Assembly: GCF_000708885.1 (NCBI RefSeq)
Contig: NZ_JEOE01000016.1
Span: forward strand, 1-64,000
Length of the DNA stretch: 64,000 bases
Source of the DNA: Cellulomonas sp. HZM
Lineage (GTDB): Bacteria; Actinomycetota; Actinomycetes; Actinomycetales; Cellulomonadaceae
Direction: 5' to 3'
Shown here piece after piece: positions 52,488 through 61,542 of this stretch (within the stretch, counting starts at the first letter, position 1; the number at the start of each line of letters is the position of its first letter). Made by a program: the position numbers and the translations under genes. A model generated the notes under the pieces. The model searched no databases. It was not told the origin of the DNA and saw nothing but the letters and a program-made list of their open reading frames with translations.

Positions 52488-52497
52488 ATGGTGGGAC

Positions 52498-53091
52498 GTG
52501 CCCAAGGTCACCGACGAGTACCGCGCCGCCCGACGCGACGAGATCGCCGACGCCGCGCTGCGCGCCTTCCGGCGCACGGGCTTCCAGGCGACCTCGATGG
52601 CCGACATCATCAGCGAGTCCGGCCTGTCCGCGGGAGCCATCTACGGGCACTTCGCGAGCAAGAACGCGCTGGTCATGGCCGTCGCCGAACGGATCGTCGG
52701 CTCCCGCGTGGCCGACGTCGAACGGCTCGCCGCACTCGACCCCATGCCCCCGCCCCCGCGGGTCCCGCGCATGCTCGTCGAGGGGATGGTGCGCGACCTC
52801 GGGTCGACCGGCGTCATGCTGCAGCTGTGGGGCGAGGGCGTCACCGACCCCGAGCTGCGCACCCTGGCGGCGTCGGTGCTCGCCGAGCTGCGGCGCACGC
52901 TCGGCCGCTACGTGGCCCTGTGGCACGAGCGTGCGCACGGCGCCACCGCGTCCGGGGCGCACGAGATCGGCGTCGCTCAGGCCCCGCTGCTCGTCTCGGC
53001 CGTGCAGGGGTACGTCATCCAGGCGACCCTCGTCGAGGACTTCGACGGCGACGCGTACCTCGACGCGCTCGAGCGGTACTTCCCGGCATGA
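52498..53091 (+). CDS. TetR-family transcriptional regulator
   Basis: The 197-residue regulator has a typical TetR N-terminal helix-turn-helix: RDEIADAALRAFRRTGFQATSMADIISESGLSAGAIYGHFASKNALVMAV (residues about 12-62). The C-terminal domain is alpha-helical and ligand-binding by family. The GTG start at 52498 is five bases after TATGGT, and homology starts there; ATG at 52488 is in another frame. It likely represses itself and the divergent membrane protein gene. Confidence 0.92.
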   Translation: MPKVTDEYRAARRDEIADAALRAFRRTGFQATSMADIISESGLSAGAIYGHFASKNALVMAVAERIVGSRVADVERLAALDPMPPPPRVPRMLVEGMVRDLGSTGVMLQLWGEGVTDPELRTLAASVLAELRRTLGRYVALWHERAHGATASGAHEIGVAQAPLLVSAVQGYVIQATLVEDFDGDAYLDALERYFPA

Positions 53092-53092
53092 C

Positions 53093-53126
53093 GACGCCCG
53101 GCGACCCGTCCGGGTCGCCGGGCGTC
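53093..53126. terminator. Bidirectional terminator hairpin, 15 perfect pairs
   Basis: Bases 53093-53107 pair perfectly with 53112-53126 around a four-base loop, between the convergent TetR (stop 53091) and gatB (stop 53134) genes. Confidence 0.85.
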
Positions 53127-53133
53127 GGACGGA

Positions 53134-54639
53134 TCAGCCCTGGACGCGCTCGAGCACGAGCTCGCGCACGCGCCCGGCGTCCGCCTGGCCGCGCGTCGCC
53201 TTCATGACTGCGCCGATGATCGCGCCCACCGGGCCGAGGTTGCCGGACCGGATCTTGTCCGCGACGTCGGGCTGGGCCGCGAGCGCCTCGTCGATCGCCG
53301 CGAGCAGCGGACCGTCGTCGGACACGACCTCCAGCCCACGCGCCACGACGACCGACTCCGGGTCGCCCTCGCCCGCGAGCACGCCCTCGAGCACCTGACG
53401 AGCGAGCTTGTCGTTGATCCGCCCGGAGTCGACGAGCCCCTGCAGCGCCCCGATCTGCGCGGGCGTGATCGGCAGCTCGGCGAGCTCGACGTCCTGCTGC
53501 TTCGCGGTGCGGGCGAGCTCGCCCATCCACCACTTGCGGGCCGCCGCCGGCGACGCCCCCGCGGCGACCGTCGCCTCGATGAGCTCGACCGCGCCCGCGT
53601 TGACGACGTCGCGCATCTCGGCGTCCGCGTAGCCCCACTCGCCCTGCAGCCGACGACGACGCGCGGCCGGCAGCTCGGGCAGCGCGGCCCGGATGCCCTC
53701 GACCCACGCGCGGTCCGGCACGATCGGGACGAGGTCCGGCTCGGGGAAGTACCGGTAGTCCTCGGCGTCCGACTTCACGCGGCCCGACGTCGTGATGCCC
53801 GTGTCCTCGTGCCAGTGCCGCGTCTCCTGCACGACCGACGCACCCGCGTCGAGCACCGCCGCCTGGCGCGAGACCTCGTAGCGGACCGCGCGCTCGATCG
53901 AGCGGAACGAGTTGACGTTCTTCGTCTCGGTACGCGTCCCGAGCGGGGAGTCGGGCGTCGCGCGCAGCGACACGTTGACGTCCGCGCGCACGTTGCCGCG
54001 CTCCATGCGGGCCTCGGACACCTCGAGCGCCCGGAAGATGTCCCGCAGCGTCTGGACGTACGCCCGCGCGACCTCGGGGGCCCGCTCGCCCGCCCCGACG
54101 ATCGGCTTCGTGACGATCTCCACCAGGGGGATGCCCGCCCGGTTGTAGTCGACGAGCGAGTACTCGGCGCCGTGGATGCGACCCGTCGCGCCGCCGACGT
54201 GCGTGTTCTTGCCGGCGTCCTCCTCCATGTGCGCGCGCTCGATCTCGACGCGGAACACCGTGCCGTCCTCGAGCTCCACGTCGAGGAAGCCCTCGTACGC
54301 GATCGGCTCGTCGTACTGCGACGTCTGGAAGTTCTTCGGCACGTCCGGGTAGAAGTAGTTCTTGCGCGCGAACCGGCAGCTCTCGGCGATCGAGCACCCG
54401 AGCGCCAGCCCGATGCGCACCGCGTACTCCACGGCGGTGCCGTTCACGGCCGGCAGCGCGCCCGGCAGCCCGAGCGACACCGGGGTGACCTCGGTGTTGG
54501 GCTCGGCGCCGAACGACACGGGCGCGCCGTCGAACATCTTGGTGCGCGTGCCGAGCTCGACGTGCACCTCGATGCCGATCACGGGGTCGAACCGGGCGAT
54601 CGCCTCGTCATAGTCGACCAGGTCCACCTGCGTGCTCAT
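53134..54639 (-). CDS. gatB: Aspartyl/glutamyl-tRNA(Asn/Gln) amidotransferase subunit B
   Basis: GatB phosphorylates and amidates Glu-tRNA-Gln or Asp-tRNA-Asn with ammonia from GatA. The 501-residue protein has [39 protein letters not shown], and [14 protein letters not shown] in the catalytic cradle domain, then the YqeY-like tail (the last 150 residues). The stop codon is 8 bases after the terminator's stem. The ATG at 54639 overlaps gatA by ATGA. It is the third gene of gatC-gatA-gatB. Confidence 0.97.
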   Translation of the reverse strand: MSTQVDLVDYDEAIARFDPVIGIEVHVELGTRTKMFDGAPVSFGAEPNTEVTPVSLGLPGALPAVNGTAVEYAVRIGLALGCSIAESCRFARKNYFYPDVPKNFQTSQYDEPIAYEGFLDVELEDGTVFRVEIERAHMEEDAGKNTHVGGATGRIHGAEYSLVDYNRAGIPLVEIVTKPIVGAGERAPEVARAYVQTLRDIFRALEVSEARMERGNVRADVNVSLRATPDSPLGTRTETKNVNSFRSIERAVRYEVSRQAAVLDAGASVVQETRHWHEDTGITTSGRVKSDAEDYRYFPEPDLVPIVPDRAWVEGIRAALPELPAARRRRLQGEWGYADAEMRDVVNAGAVELIEATVAAGASPAAARKWWMGELARTAKQQDVELAELPITPAQIGALQGLVDSGRINDKLARQVLEGVLAGEGDPESVVVARGLEVVSDDGPLLAAIDEALAAQPDVADKIRSGNLGPVGAIIGAVMKATRGQADAGRVRELVLERVQG

Positions 54640-56144
54640 CGGGTCTCCAGCTCCGGGGCCTGGGCCAGCAGCGGCCCGCCCCACGTGTTCTCCAGCATCG
54701 CCTCGAGCGCGGCGCCCACCCGGTACAGGCGGTCGTCCGCCTTCGCGGGCGCGAGCACCTGGAAACCGACGGGCAGGCCGTCGTCGGACAGCCCGGCGGG
54801 TAGCGACAGGCCGGGGACGCCCGCGAGGTTGGCGGGGATCGTCGCGACGTCGTTGAGGTACATCGCGAGCGGGTCGTCGAGCTTCTCGCCCAGCTTGAAC
54901 GCGGTCGTCGGCGCCGTGGGCGAGACGAGCACGTCTGCCTGCGCGAACGCGGCGTCGAAGTCGCGCTGGATGAGCGTGCGGACCTTCTGCGCGCTGCCGT
55001 AGTAGGCGTCGTAGTAGCCCGCGGACAACGCGTACGTGCCGAGGATGACGCGGCGCTTGACCTCGTCGCCGAAGCCCTGGCCGCGCGTCGCGGCCATGAC
55101 GCGCTCGGCGGTCGGGTTGTCCTCGGGGACGACGCGCAGGCCGAAGCGCATGCCGTCGAACTTCGCGAGGTTGCTCGACGCCTCCGCGGGGAGGATCAGG
55201 TAGTACGCCGCGAGCGCGTACGTGAAGTGCGGGCAGGAGACCTCGACGATCTCGGCGCCCGCGCCGCGCAGCAGCTCGAGCGACTCCTCGAACCGGGCCA
55301 GGACGCCGGGCTGGTACCCCTCGCCCTGCAGCTCGGTGATGACGCCGACGCGCACCCCGGACAGGCCGGCCGTCGCGCCCCGGCGGGCCGCAGCGACGAG
55401 CGCCGGCAGCGGCTCGGCGATCGACGTCGAGTCGCGCGGGTCGTGGCCGCCGATGAGCTCGTGCAGCAGCGCGCTGTCGAGCACCGTGCGCGTCACGGGG
55501 CCGGCCTGGTCGAGCGACGACGCGAGCGCGATGAGCCCGTAGCGCGAGACCGAGCCGTAGGTGGGCTTGACCCCGACCGTGCCGGTGACGGCCGCGGGCT
55601 GGCGGATCGAGCCGCCCGTGTCGGTGCCGATCGCGAGCGGCGCCTCGTACGCGCCCACGGCCGCGGCCGAGCCGCCGCCCGAGCCGCCGGGGATCCGGTC
55701 GAGGTCCCACGGGTTGTGCGTGTTGCCGTACGCGGAGTGCTCGGTCGACGAGCCCATCGCGAACTCGTCCATGTTCGTCTTGCCGAGGATCGGCAGCCCG
55801 GCGGCCTTGATCTTCTCGACGAGCGTCGCGTCGTACGGCGGCACCCAGCCCTCGAGGATGCGCGAGCCCGCGGTCGTCGGCAGGCCGCGCGTCACGACGA
55901 CGTCCTTGACCGCGATCGGGACGCCCGCGAGCGCGTGCAGCTGCTCGCCGCGTGCGCGCCGCTCGTCGACGTCGCGCGCCGTGGCGAGCGCCTCGTCGGT
56001 GCTGACGTGCAGGAACGCGTGCACCGCGTGGTCCACGGCACCGATGCGGTCCAGGTGCGCCTGCGTGGCCTCGACGCTCGACACCTCGCCCGCGGCGAGG
56101 CTCTCGGCGAGCGCTGCGGCGGTGAGACAGGTCAGGTCGCTCAT
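54636..56144 (-). CDS. gatA: Aspartyl/glutamyl-tRNA(Asn/Gln) amidotransferase subunit A
   Basis: GatA is the amidase that frees ammonia from glutamine. The 502-residue protein has the Ser-Ser-Lys catalytic triad: the Lys in [10 protein letters not shown] near residue 79, and the Ser pair in [33 protein letters not shown] near 150-180. ATG at 56144 overlaps gatC (ATGA), and its stop overlaps gatB likewise, so the three subunits are made together. GltX (5191-6693) would supply the mischarged Glu-tRNA-Gln. Confidence 0.97.
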   Translation of the reverse strand: MSDLTCLTAAALAESLAAGEVSSVEATQAHLDRIGAVDHAVHAFLHVSTDEALATARDVDERRARGEQLHALAGVPIAVKDVVVTRGLPTTAGSRILEGWVPPYDATLVEKIKAAGLPILGKTNMDEFAMGSSTEHSAYGNTHNPWDLDRIPGGSGGGSAAAVGAYEAPLAIGTDTGGSIRQPAAVTGTVGVKPTYGSVSRYGLIALASSLDQAGPVTRTVLDSALLHELIGGHDPRDSTSIAEPLPALVAAARRGATAGLSGVRVGVITELQGEGYQPGVLARFEESLELLRGAGAEIVEVSCPHFTYALAAYYLILPAEASSNLAKFDGMRFGLRVVPEDNPTAERVMAATRGQGFGDEVKRRVILGTYALSAGYYDAYYGSAQKVRTLIQRDFDAAFAQADVLVSPTAPTTAFKLGEKLDDPLAMYLNDVATIPANLAGVPGLSLPAGLSDDGLPVGFQVLAPAKADDRLYRVGAALEAMLENTWGGPLLAQAPELETR

Positions 56145-56440
56145 GCGTCCTCCCCCAGGATCTGCGGCACGAGGAACTTGCCGTCCTGGGCCGCGGGCGC
56201 GGCCGCGAGCACCTCGTCGCGGTCCACGGGGGCCACCGGCTCGTCGGTGCGGAACACGTTGGTCAGCGGCAGGGGGTGGCTGGTGGCCGGCACGTCCGGC
56301 GTGGCGATCTCGCTCACGCGCGCGACCGACTCGACGATGACGTCGAGCTCGCCCGCGAGGCGGTCCAGCTCCGCGGGCGTCAGGTCGATCCGGGCCAGCC
56401 CCGCCACGCGCGCGACCTCGTCGCGGGAGAGGGAGGACAT
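56141..56440 (-). CDS. gatC: Aspartyl/glutamyl-tRNA(Asn/Gln) amidotransferase subunit C
   Basis: GatC stabilises GatA. The 99-residue product has the family N-terminus [28 protein letters not shown] and the central [11 protein letters not shown]. The ATG at 56440 is six bases after TAGACT (56447-56452). The first gene of gatCAB, with the promoter just upstream. Confidence 0.96.
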   Translation of the reverse strand: MSSLSRDEVARVAGLARIDLTPAELDRLAGELDVIVESVARVSEIATPDVPATSHPLPLTNVFRTDEPVAPVDRDEVLAAAPAAQDGKFLVPQILGEDA

Positions 56441-56449
56441 GCGGCGAGT

Positions 56450-56884
56450 CTAGTGGGCGGGCGGTCGGGCCCGGTCGACGGCCGTGGCGACGAGCGAGAG
56501 CAGCGCATGGGCGTACGCGTCGTGGGCCGTGCCGGCCGAGAACACCTGCTCCGGCCGCCCCGGGAGCTCGACGAGCACCTGGTAGCTCCCGTCCGTCGAA
56601 CGGGCCAGCGACCGGAACGTCCCGCCGAGCAGGTCGCGCAGCTGGTCCTCACGCGGGAGCCACAGCGCGTCCTCCTGCGCGACCGCGTCGAGGGCCCACT
56701 CCGTGGTGCCGTTGAATCCGAGCACGGTGCCGGTGTCGTACGCGTGCGCCTCGATCGTCATCTCGCTGATCGTGAAGACCTCGTCGTCCAGGCCGTCGAC
56801 GAGCACCACGAACCGGTCTCCGGACGCCGGGTGCCACCGCAGCCCGGCGTCACGCAGCAGCAGGGCGAGCTCTACCGAGATCAT
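56450..56884 (-). CDS. Conserved actinobacterial protein, function unknown
   Basis: A 144-residue soluble protein. It has the actinobacterial pattern [48 protein letters not shown] and [15 protein letters not shown], seen in many genomes upstream of gatC. Some databases give it a pilus label, which I do not trust. No catalytic motif is visible. ATG at 56884 is six bases after GATACT (56891-56896). Confidence 0.75.
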   Translation of the reverse strand: MISVELALLLRDAGLRWHPASGDRFVVLVDGLDDEVFTISEMTIEAHAYDTGTVLGFNGTTEWALDAVAQEDALWLPREDQLRDLLGGTFRSLARSTDGSYQVLVELPGRPEQVFSAGTAHDAYAHALLSLVATAVDRARPPAH

Positions 56885-56988
56885 CGGGCCAGTATCGGGC
56901 CGGTGTCAGCCCGGCGCCGGGCGCGCACCCCTCAGAACGCGCCCGGCGCCCTCACCGGTCCGACTCTCCCCCGGACCTCGCCTCGCCC

Positions 56989-57036
56989 TGTCGTGAGCCC
57001 TGTCGTGAGCCCCGTCGTCAGCCCCGTCGTCAGCCC
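56989..57036. repeat. 12-bp tandem repeat, four copies
   Basis: The unit YGTCGTSAGCCC is repeated four times in the non-coding stretch between the isomerase stop at 57052 and the gene start at 56884. Copies one and two are identical, and copies three and four are identical. Confidence 0.88.
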
Positions 57037-57051
57037 TTCGTCGGCCGCGGC

Positions 57052-58053
57052 TCAGCGCGCGCTGAACGCCGCGTCGAACGCCGCCGCCGGAGCGTCGAAC
57101 GCCTTGCTGCGCACGAACTCGAGCGCCTCGGGTGCGCCGACGAGCCGGTCCATCCCGGCGTCCTCCCACTCGACCGAGATGGGCCCGTCGTACCCGATCT
57201 GGTTGAGCGCCCGGAACGCCGCCTCCCACGGCACGTCCCCGTGGCCCGTGGACACGAAGTCCCACCCGCGCCGCAGGTCGGCCCACGGCAGGTGCGACGA
57301 GAGCCGGCCGTTGCGGCCGTTGCCGAGCCGGACCTTCACGTCCTTGCAGTCCACGTGGTAGATCCGGTCGCGGAACTCGAGGATGAAGTCGACGGGGTCG
57401 AGCTGCTGCCAGATGAAGTGGCTCGGGTCCCAGTTGAGCCCGAACGCCTCGCGGTGGCCGATGGCCTCGAGGGCCGCGACCGTGGTCCAGTAGTCGTACG
57501 CGATCTCGCTCGGGTGCACCTCGTGCGCGAACCGGACGCCGACCTCGTCGAACACGTCGAGGATCGGGTTCCACCGGTCCGCGAAGTCCTGGTAGCCGGC
57601 GGCGATCGCCTCGGCCGAGACCGGCGGGAACATCGCGACGTACTTCCAGATCGACGAGCCGGTGAACCCGACGACGGTCTGCACGCCGAGCCGCGCCGCG
57701 AGGCGCGCGGTGTGCTGCATCTCGAGCGCCGCGCGCTGCCGCACGCCCTCGGGGTCGCCGTCGCCCCACACCACGTCGGGCAGGATGTCGCGGTGCCGCT
57801 GGTCGATGGGGTCGTCGCACACGGCCTGGCCCTTGAGGTGGTTCGAGATCGCCCACACCTTCAGGCCGTGCCGCTCGAGGATCGCGAGCCGGTCCGCGAC
57901 GTAGGTGTCGTCGTCCCAGCGCCACGGATCGAGGTGGTCGCCCCAGCACGCGATCTCCAGGCCGTCGTAGCCCCAGCCCGCCGCGAGGCGGCACACCTCC
58001 TCGAACGGCAGGTCGGCCCACTGGCCGGTGAACAGGGTCACGGGTCGGGTCAT
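57052..58053 (-). CDS. TIM-barrel sugar phosphate isomerase/epimerase
   Basis: The 333-residue protein is an AP endonuclease family 2-type barrel (IolE/IolI-like): [40 protein letters not shown] at the start, metal-binding Glu in [39 protein letters not shown] and [12 protein letters not shown]. Members isomerise or epimerise sugars or myo-inositol derivatives. Its ATG overlaps the stop of the dehydrogenase (ATGA at 58050-58053), and the ABC operon lies just upstream, so it acts in the same catabolic route. The exact sugar is unknown. Confidence 0.88.
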   Translation of the reverse strand: MTRPVTLFTGQWADLPFEEVCRLAAGWGYDGLEIACWGDHLDPWRWDDDTYVADRLAILERHGLKVWAISNHLKGQAVCDDPIDQRHRDILPDVVWGDGDPEGVRQRAALEMQHTARLAARLGVQTVVGFTGSSIWKYVAMFPPVSAEAIAAGYQDFADRWNPILDVFDEVGVRFAHEVHPSEIAYDYWTTVAALEAIGHREAFGLNWDPSHFIWQQLDPVDFILEFRDRIYHVDCKDVKVRLGNGRNGRLSSHLPWADLRRGWDFVSTGHGDVPWEAAFRALNQIGYDGPISVEWEDAGMDRLVGAPEALEFVRSKAFDAPAAAFDAAFSAR

Positions 58054-59261
58054 GTCGGGTCCCCTCCTCGGGCGGGTGCTTCCGGCTGCGTCGTCGTCCA
58101 GGTCGAGCCTGCCGCGGCCGAGCGCTCGACGGCGTCCAGGACGCGCTGCACCTGCAGCCCGTCGGCGAAGGACGGCGTCGGCTGCGTGCCCGCGGCGATC
58201 GCCCCGACGAGGTCGACGACCTGGTGCGTGAACGCGTGCTCGTACCCGAGCCCGTGGCCCGCGGGCCACCAGGCGGCGACGTACGCGTGCTCGGGCTCGG
58301 TCACGACGATGCGCCGGAACCCCGCGGTCTCGGCCGGCTCCTGCGCGTCGAAGTAGTGCAGGACGTTCATGTCCTCGAAGTCGAACGCGAGCGAGCCGCG
58401 CGAGCCGTTGATCTCTAGGCGGATCGCGTTCTTGCGTCCGTAGGCGAACCGGGTCGCCTCGAACGACGCCAGCCCCCCGCCGGACATCCGGCCGAGGAAG
58501 AGCGCCGCGTCGTCGACGGTCACGGGCCCGGTGCGGCCCGACGACGACGTGCCCGAGAGCCCGGAGAACTGGTCCGCCACCGGGCGCTCGTGCACGAACG
58601 TCTCCAGCACCGCGCTCACGCCTGTGACCTGCTCGCCCGTGACGAACTGCGCGAGGTCGACCACGTGCGCGCCGATGTCCCCCAGCGCGCCCGAACCCGC
58701 CTTCTGCTTGTCGAGCCGCCACGACAGCGGAGCCGCGGGGTCGGCGATCCAGTCCTGCAGGTACTGCGCGCGCACGTGCCGCACGGTGCCGATGCGCCCC
58801 TGCTCGACGAGCGTGCGCGCGAGCTGGACCGCGGGGACACGGCGGTAGGTGAAGCCGACCATCGCCAGACCCGACGACCGCGCGGCCGCCGCGGTCATCG
58901 CCTCGGCCTCCGCGACCGAGTTGGCGAGCGGCTTCTCGCACAGCACGTGCTTGCCGGCCGCGAGCGCGGCGATCGCGATCTCGGCGTGCGTGTCCCCGGG
59001 CGTGCACACGTCGACCAGGTCGACGTCGTCGCGCAGGACGAGCTGCTTCCAGTCGGTCGTCGCCTCGCGCCAGCCGAGCCGTGCGGCTGCCGCGGTCACG
59101 GCCTGCTCGTCACGTCCCGCGACGACCGTCATGTCGACGTCGAGCGGGAGGTCGAAGAACCGGGGTGCGGTGCGCCACGCCTGCGAGTGCGCGACGCCCA
59201 TGAAGGCGTACCCGACCATCCCCACGCCCAGGCGCGGGCGGTCGGTGGGTGCTGCTGCCAC
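58050..59261 (-). CDS. Gfo/Idh/MocA-family oxidoreductase
   Basis: The 403-residue enzyme has an N-terminal NAD(P) Rossmann domain ([18 protein letters not shown]) and the family Lys in [18 protein letters not shown] near 113-130. The second half is the substrate domain ([13 protein letters not shown]). It probably oxidises a sugar or inositol. The GTG start at 59261 is preceded by GAGGAGGG. It is fourth in the ABC operon, after a strong hairpin that separates it from the binding-protein gene. The isomerase follows with ATGA overlap. Confidence 0.9.
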   Translation of the reverse strand: MAAAPTDRPRLGVGMVGYAFMGVAHSQAWRTAPRFFDLPLDVDMTVVAGRDEQAVTAAAARLGWREATTDWKQLVLRDDVDLVDVCTPGDTHAEIAIAALAAGKHVLCEKPLANSVAEAEAMTAAAARSSGLAMVGFTYRRVPAVQLARTLVEQGRIGTVRHVRAQYLQDWIADPAAPLSWRLDKQKAGSGALGDIGAHVVDLAQFVTGEQVTGVSAVLETFVHERPVADQFSGLSGTSSSGRTGPVTVDDAALFLGRMSGGGLASFEATRFAYGRKNAIRLEINGSRGSLAFDFEDMNVLHYFDAQEPAETAGFRRIVVTEPEHAYVAAWWPAGHGLGYEHAFTHQVVDLVGAIAAGTQPTPSFADGLQVQRVLDAVERSAAAGSTWTTTQPEAPARGGDPT

Positions 59262-59296
59262 GGGTCCCTCCTCACGGAACCGGTCGAGCGGGTGGA

Positions 59297-59340
59297 GGTC
59301 CGGGGCGGGCGGCCGGGCTGCCGCCGCCCGCCCCGGGACC
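59297..59340 (-). terminator. Intercistronic hairpin after the binding-protein gene
   Basis: Arms 59297-59313 and about 59323-59340 pair over some 17 bases with one bulge, 23 bases past the binding-protein stop. It could act as partial terminator or as a 3' stabiliser so that the binding protein is made in excess over the enzymes downstream. Confidence 0.65.
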
Positions 59341-59362
59341 GACCCGGCTCAGGACGCGAACC

Positions 59363-60424
59363 TCAGGACGTGAAGGCGGTGGGCAGGTACTGGTCCACGT
59401 TGTCCTTGGTCACGACCGGTGCGAAGAGCTGGATCTTGCGCGGTACCTCGACCTCGACGAGGTCGCTCATCGCCTTGCCCTGCACCAGCAGCCGGGCGAG
59501 CCTGATGCCGTCGGCCGCCTGCGTGGAGGGGTAGATGACGGTCGCCTTGAGCACCGTGTTGTCGGCCTTGATCGCCTCCATGACGTTCTTGGACCCGGCC
59601 CCGCCGACCATGAAGAACTCGTCGCGGCCCGCGTTCTCGATCGCCGCGAGCACGCCGACGCCCTGGTCGTCGTCGTGGTTCCAGATCGCGTCGAGCTTGG
59701 GTGCCGCCTGCAGCAGGCTGGCCGCCGCGGCCTCGCCGCCCTGGACCGTGAAGTCGGCCGCGACGCGGTTGGACACCTTCAGTCCGCACTTGCCGAGCGC
59801 GTCGGCGAAGCCCTTGCTGCGGTCCTGGGTCAGCGGCAGCGAGTCGATGCCCGCGATCTCGGCGACCTTGGCGTCGCTCTTGCCCCCCAGCTGCCCGCAG
59901 ATGTACTGCCCGGCGCTGACACCCATGCCGTAGTTGTCACCGAGGATCGTCGTGCGGGCGGCGTTCGCGTCGGCGAACTCCCGGTCGACGTTGACGACCT
60001 TGATGCCGGCGTTCATCGCCTTCGTCGCGACCTCGGTGAGCGCCGCACCGTCGAAGGGCAGCAGCACGATCGCGTCGACCTTGTCGTTGATGAACTGCTC
60101 GATCTGGCTGATCTGGACGTTGACGTCGTTGGTGCCCTCGGCCTGCTTGAGCTCGACGTCGGGGTACTTCGCGGCCTCGGCGACGGCGGCCTTGGTGATC
60201 GCACCCATCCAGCCGTGGTCGGCAGCGGGAGCGGAGAAGCCGATGACGACCTTGTCGCCCGGGGCGTCGTTGTCGCTCGTGCCGCCGGGCTGGACGGCCT
60301 GCGTGCCGCCGCTCGTCGGGTCGGCCTCGGGGTCGTTGGACGTGCAGCCGGTGACGACGAGCGCGAGCGTTGCGGCGCCCGCGGCGGCGGCGAGCCACCG
60401 GCGGCGCAGCGGGAGTGCGGACAT
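59363..60424 (-). CDS. Sugar ABC transporter substrate-binding lipoprotein
   Basis: The 353-residue protein has a lipoprotein signal peptide with lipobox VTGC (Cys27), a Ser/Gly/Pro-rich spacer, and a RbsB-like periplasmic-binding fold (KVVIGFSAPAADHGWMGAITKAAVAEAAK, VQISQIEQFINDKVDAIVLLPFD, IWNHDDDQGVGVLAAIENAG). This type binds ribose, rhizopine or inositol. ATG at 60424 follows AAGGAGGAT, the best Shine-Dalgarno in the operon. It lies 68 bases after the permease gene and is followed by a strong hairpin. Confidence 0.93.
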   Translation of the reverse strand: MSALPLRRRWLAAAAGAATLALVVTGCTSNDPEADPTSGGTQAVQPGGTSDNDAPGDKVVIGFSAPAADHGWMGAITKAAVAEAAKYPDVELKQAEGTNDVNVQISQIEQFINDKVDAIVLLPFDGAALTEVATKAMNAGIKVVNVDREFADANAARTTILGDNYGMGVSAGQYICGQLGGKSDAKVAEIAGIDSLPLTQDRSKGFADALGKCGLKVSNRVAADFTVQGGEAAAASLLQAAPKLDAIWNHDDDQGVGVLAAIENAGRDEFFMVGGAGSKNVMEAIKADNTVLKATVIYPSTQAADGIRLARLLVQGKAMSDLVEVEVPRKIQLFAPVVTKDNVDQYLPTAFTS

Positions 60425-60492
60425 GACGATCCTCCTTGATCGGTCGTGCACGGGTGTTCGGTAGGGATGTGGCGTGCGCAGGTCTGGTCCCG

Positions 60493-61542
60493 TCAGGTGC
60501 CGGCGCGGGACCGCTCGGCGATGCGCTGCTGCAGCAGGACGGCGGCGACGATGATCACGCCCTTGGCCACCGCCTGCGCCGAGATGGACAGGTTGTTCTG
60601 CGTGAACACGTTGGTGAGCGTGGAGAAGATGAGCACGCCCAGGACGGTGCCGACGATCGTGCCGCGGCCACCCGACAGGAGCGTGCCGCCCACGACCACC
60701 GCGGCGATCGCGTCGAGCTCGTAGTACATGCCGTTGGTCGAGCTGCCCGCGGTGGTGCGACCGAGCATCATCACGGCGCCGATGCCCGCGGTGAGCCCGG
60801 CCAGCGCGTACAGGTACATCGTGTGGCGGCGGACGTCGATGCCCGCGAGCCGCGCGGCCTCGGGGTTGCCGCCGACGGCGATCGTGCGCCGTCCGAACGT
60901 GGTGCGGTTGAGCACCACCCAGCCCGCGACGGCGACGACGGCGAAGATCCACACGAGCATCGGCACACCGAGCACGTCGGCGCGGAAGAAGTCGAGGAAG
61001 CCCTGGACGCTCACCACCTGCGTCTGGCGGTTCGCGATGATCTCGGCGAGGCCGCGCGCGGAGACCATCATCGCGAGCGTCGCGATGAACGCGACCACCT
61101 TCCCGTACGCGATGAGCACCCCGTTGACGAGCCCCGCGGCGACGCCGACGAGCAGCGCGCACCCGACCATGACGACCCAGTGGGTGTCCTTGGCCATCGT
61201 CTGCGTCGCGACGGTGCTGGCCCACACCGACGCGAGCCCGAGCACCGAGCCGACCGACAGGTCGATCCCGCCTCCGGTGATGACGAAGGTCATGCCGATG
61301 CTCAGCACCCCGATCACCGCGGCGAGCCGCAGGATCGTCAGGATGTTGCTCGTGCTGACGAACCGGTCCCCGGCCGTCGCGACGCCCACGGCGCACAGCA
61401 GCACGAGCGCGATGACGAGGCCGAGGTTGCGGCCCGTCGCACCGTGCAGCACACCGCGGCGCGCACCGGTGCGCGCCTCGTCCTCGACGCGCGCCGACTC
61501 GTCGGCCGCGGGCACCTGTGCCCTCACGTCCTGCTCGCTCAC
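60493..61542 (-). CDS. Sugar ABC transporter permease (RbsC-like)
   Basis: The 349-residue permease has a 40-residue hydrophilic N-terminus, then about eight to ten membrane segments with the BPD_transp_2 signature (GMTFVITGGGIDLSVGSVLGLASV and AVGGNPEAARLAGIDV). Typical of ribose/inositol uptake systems. The GTG start at 61542 overlaps the ATPase stop by GTGA. It forms the channel for the ATPase and binding protein encoded beside it. Confidence 0.93.
   Translation of the reverse strand: MSEQDVRAQVPAADESARVEDEARTGARRGVLHGATGRNLGLVIALVLLCAVGVATAGDRFVSTSNILTILRLAAVIGVLSIGMTFVITGGGIDLSVGSVLGLASVWASTVATQTMAKDTHWVVMVGCALLVGVAAGLVNGVLIAYGKVVAFIATLAMMVSARGLAEIIANRQTQVVSVQGFLDFFRADVLGVPMLVWIFAVVAVAGWVVLNRTTFGRRTIAVGGNPEAARLAGIDVRRHTMYLYALAGLTAGIGAVMMLGRTTAGSSTNGMYYELDAIAAVVVGGTLLSGGRGTIVGTVLGVLIFSTLTNVFTQNNLSISAQAVAKGVIIVAAVLLQQRIAERSRAGT

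Noticed and set aside
52488..52500. ATG at 52488 as the TetR start
   Set aside because: It is in a different frame from the TetR domain; GTG 52498 is in frame and follows a -10 box.
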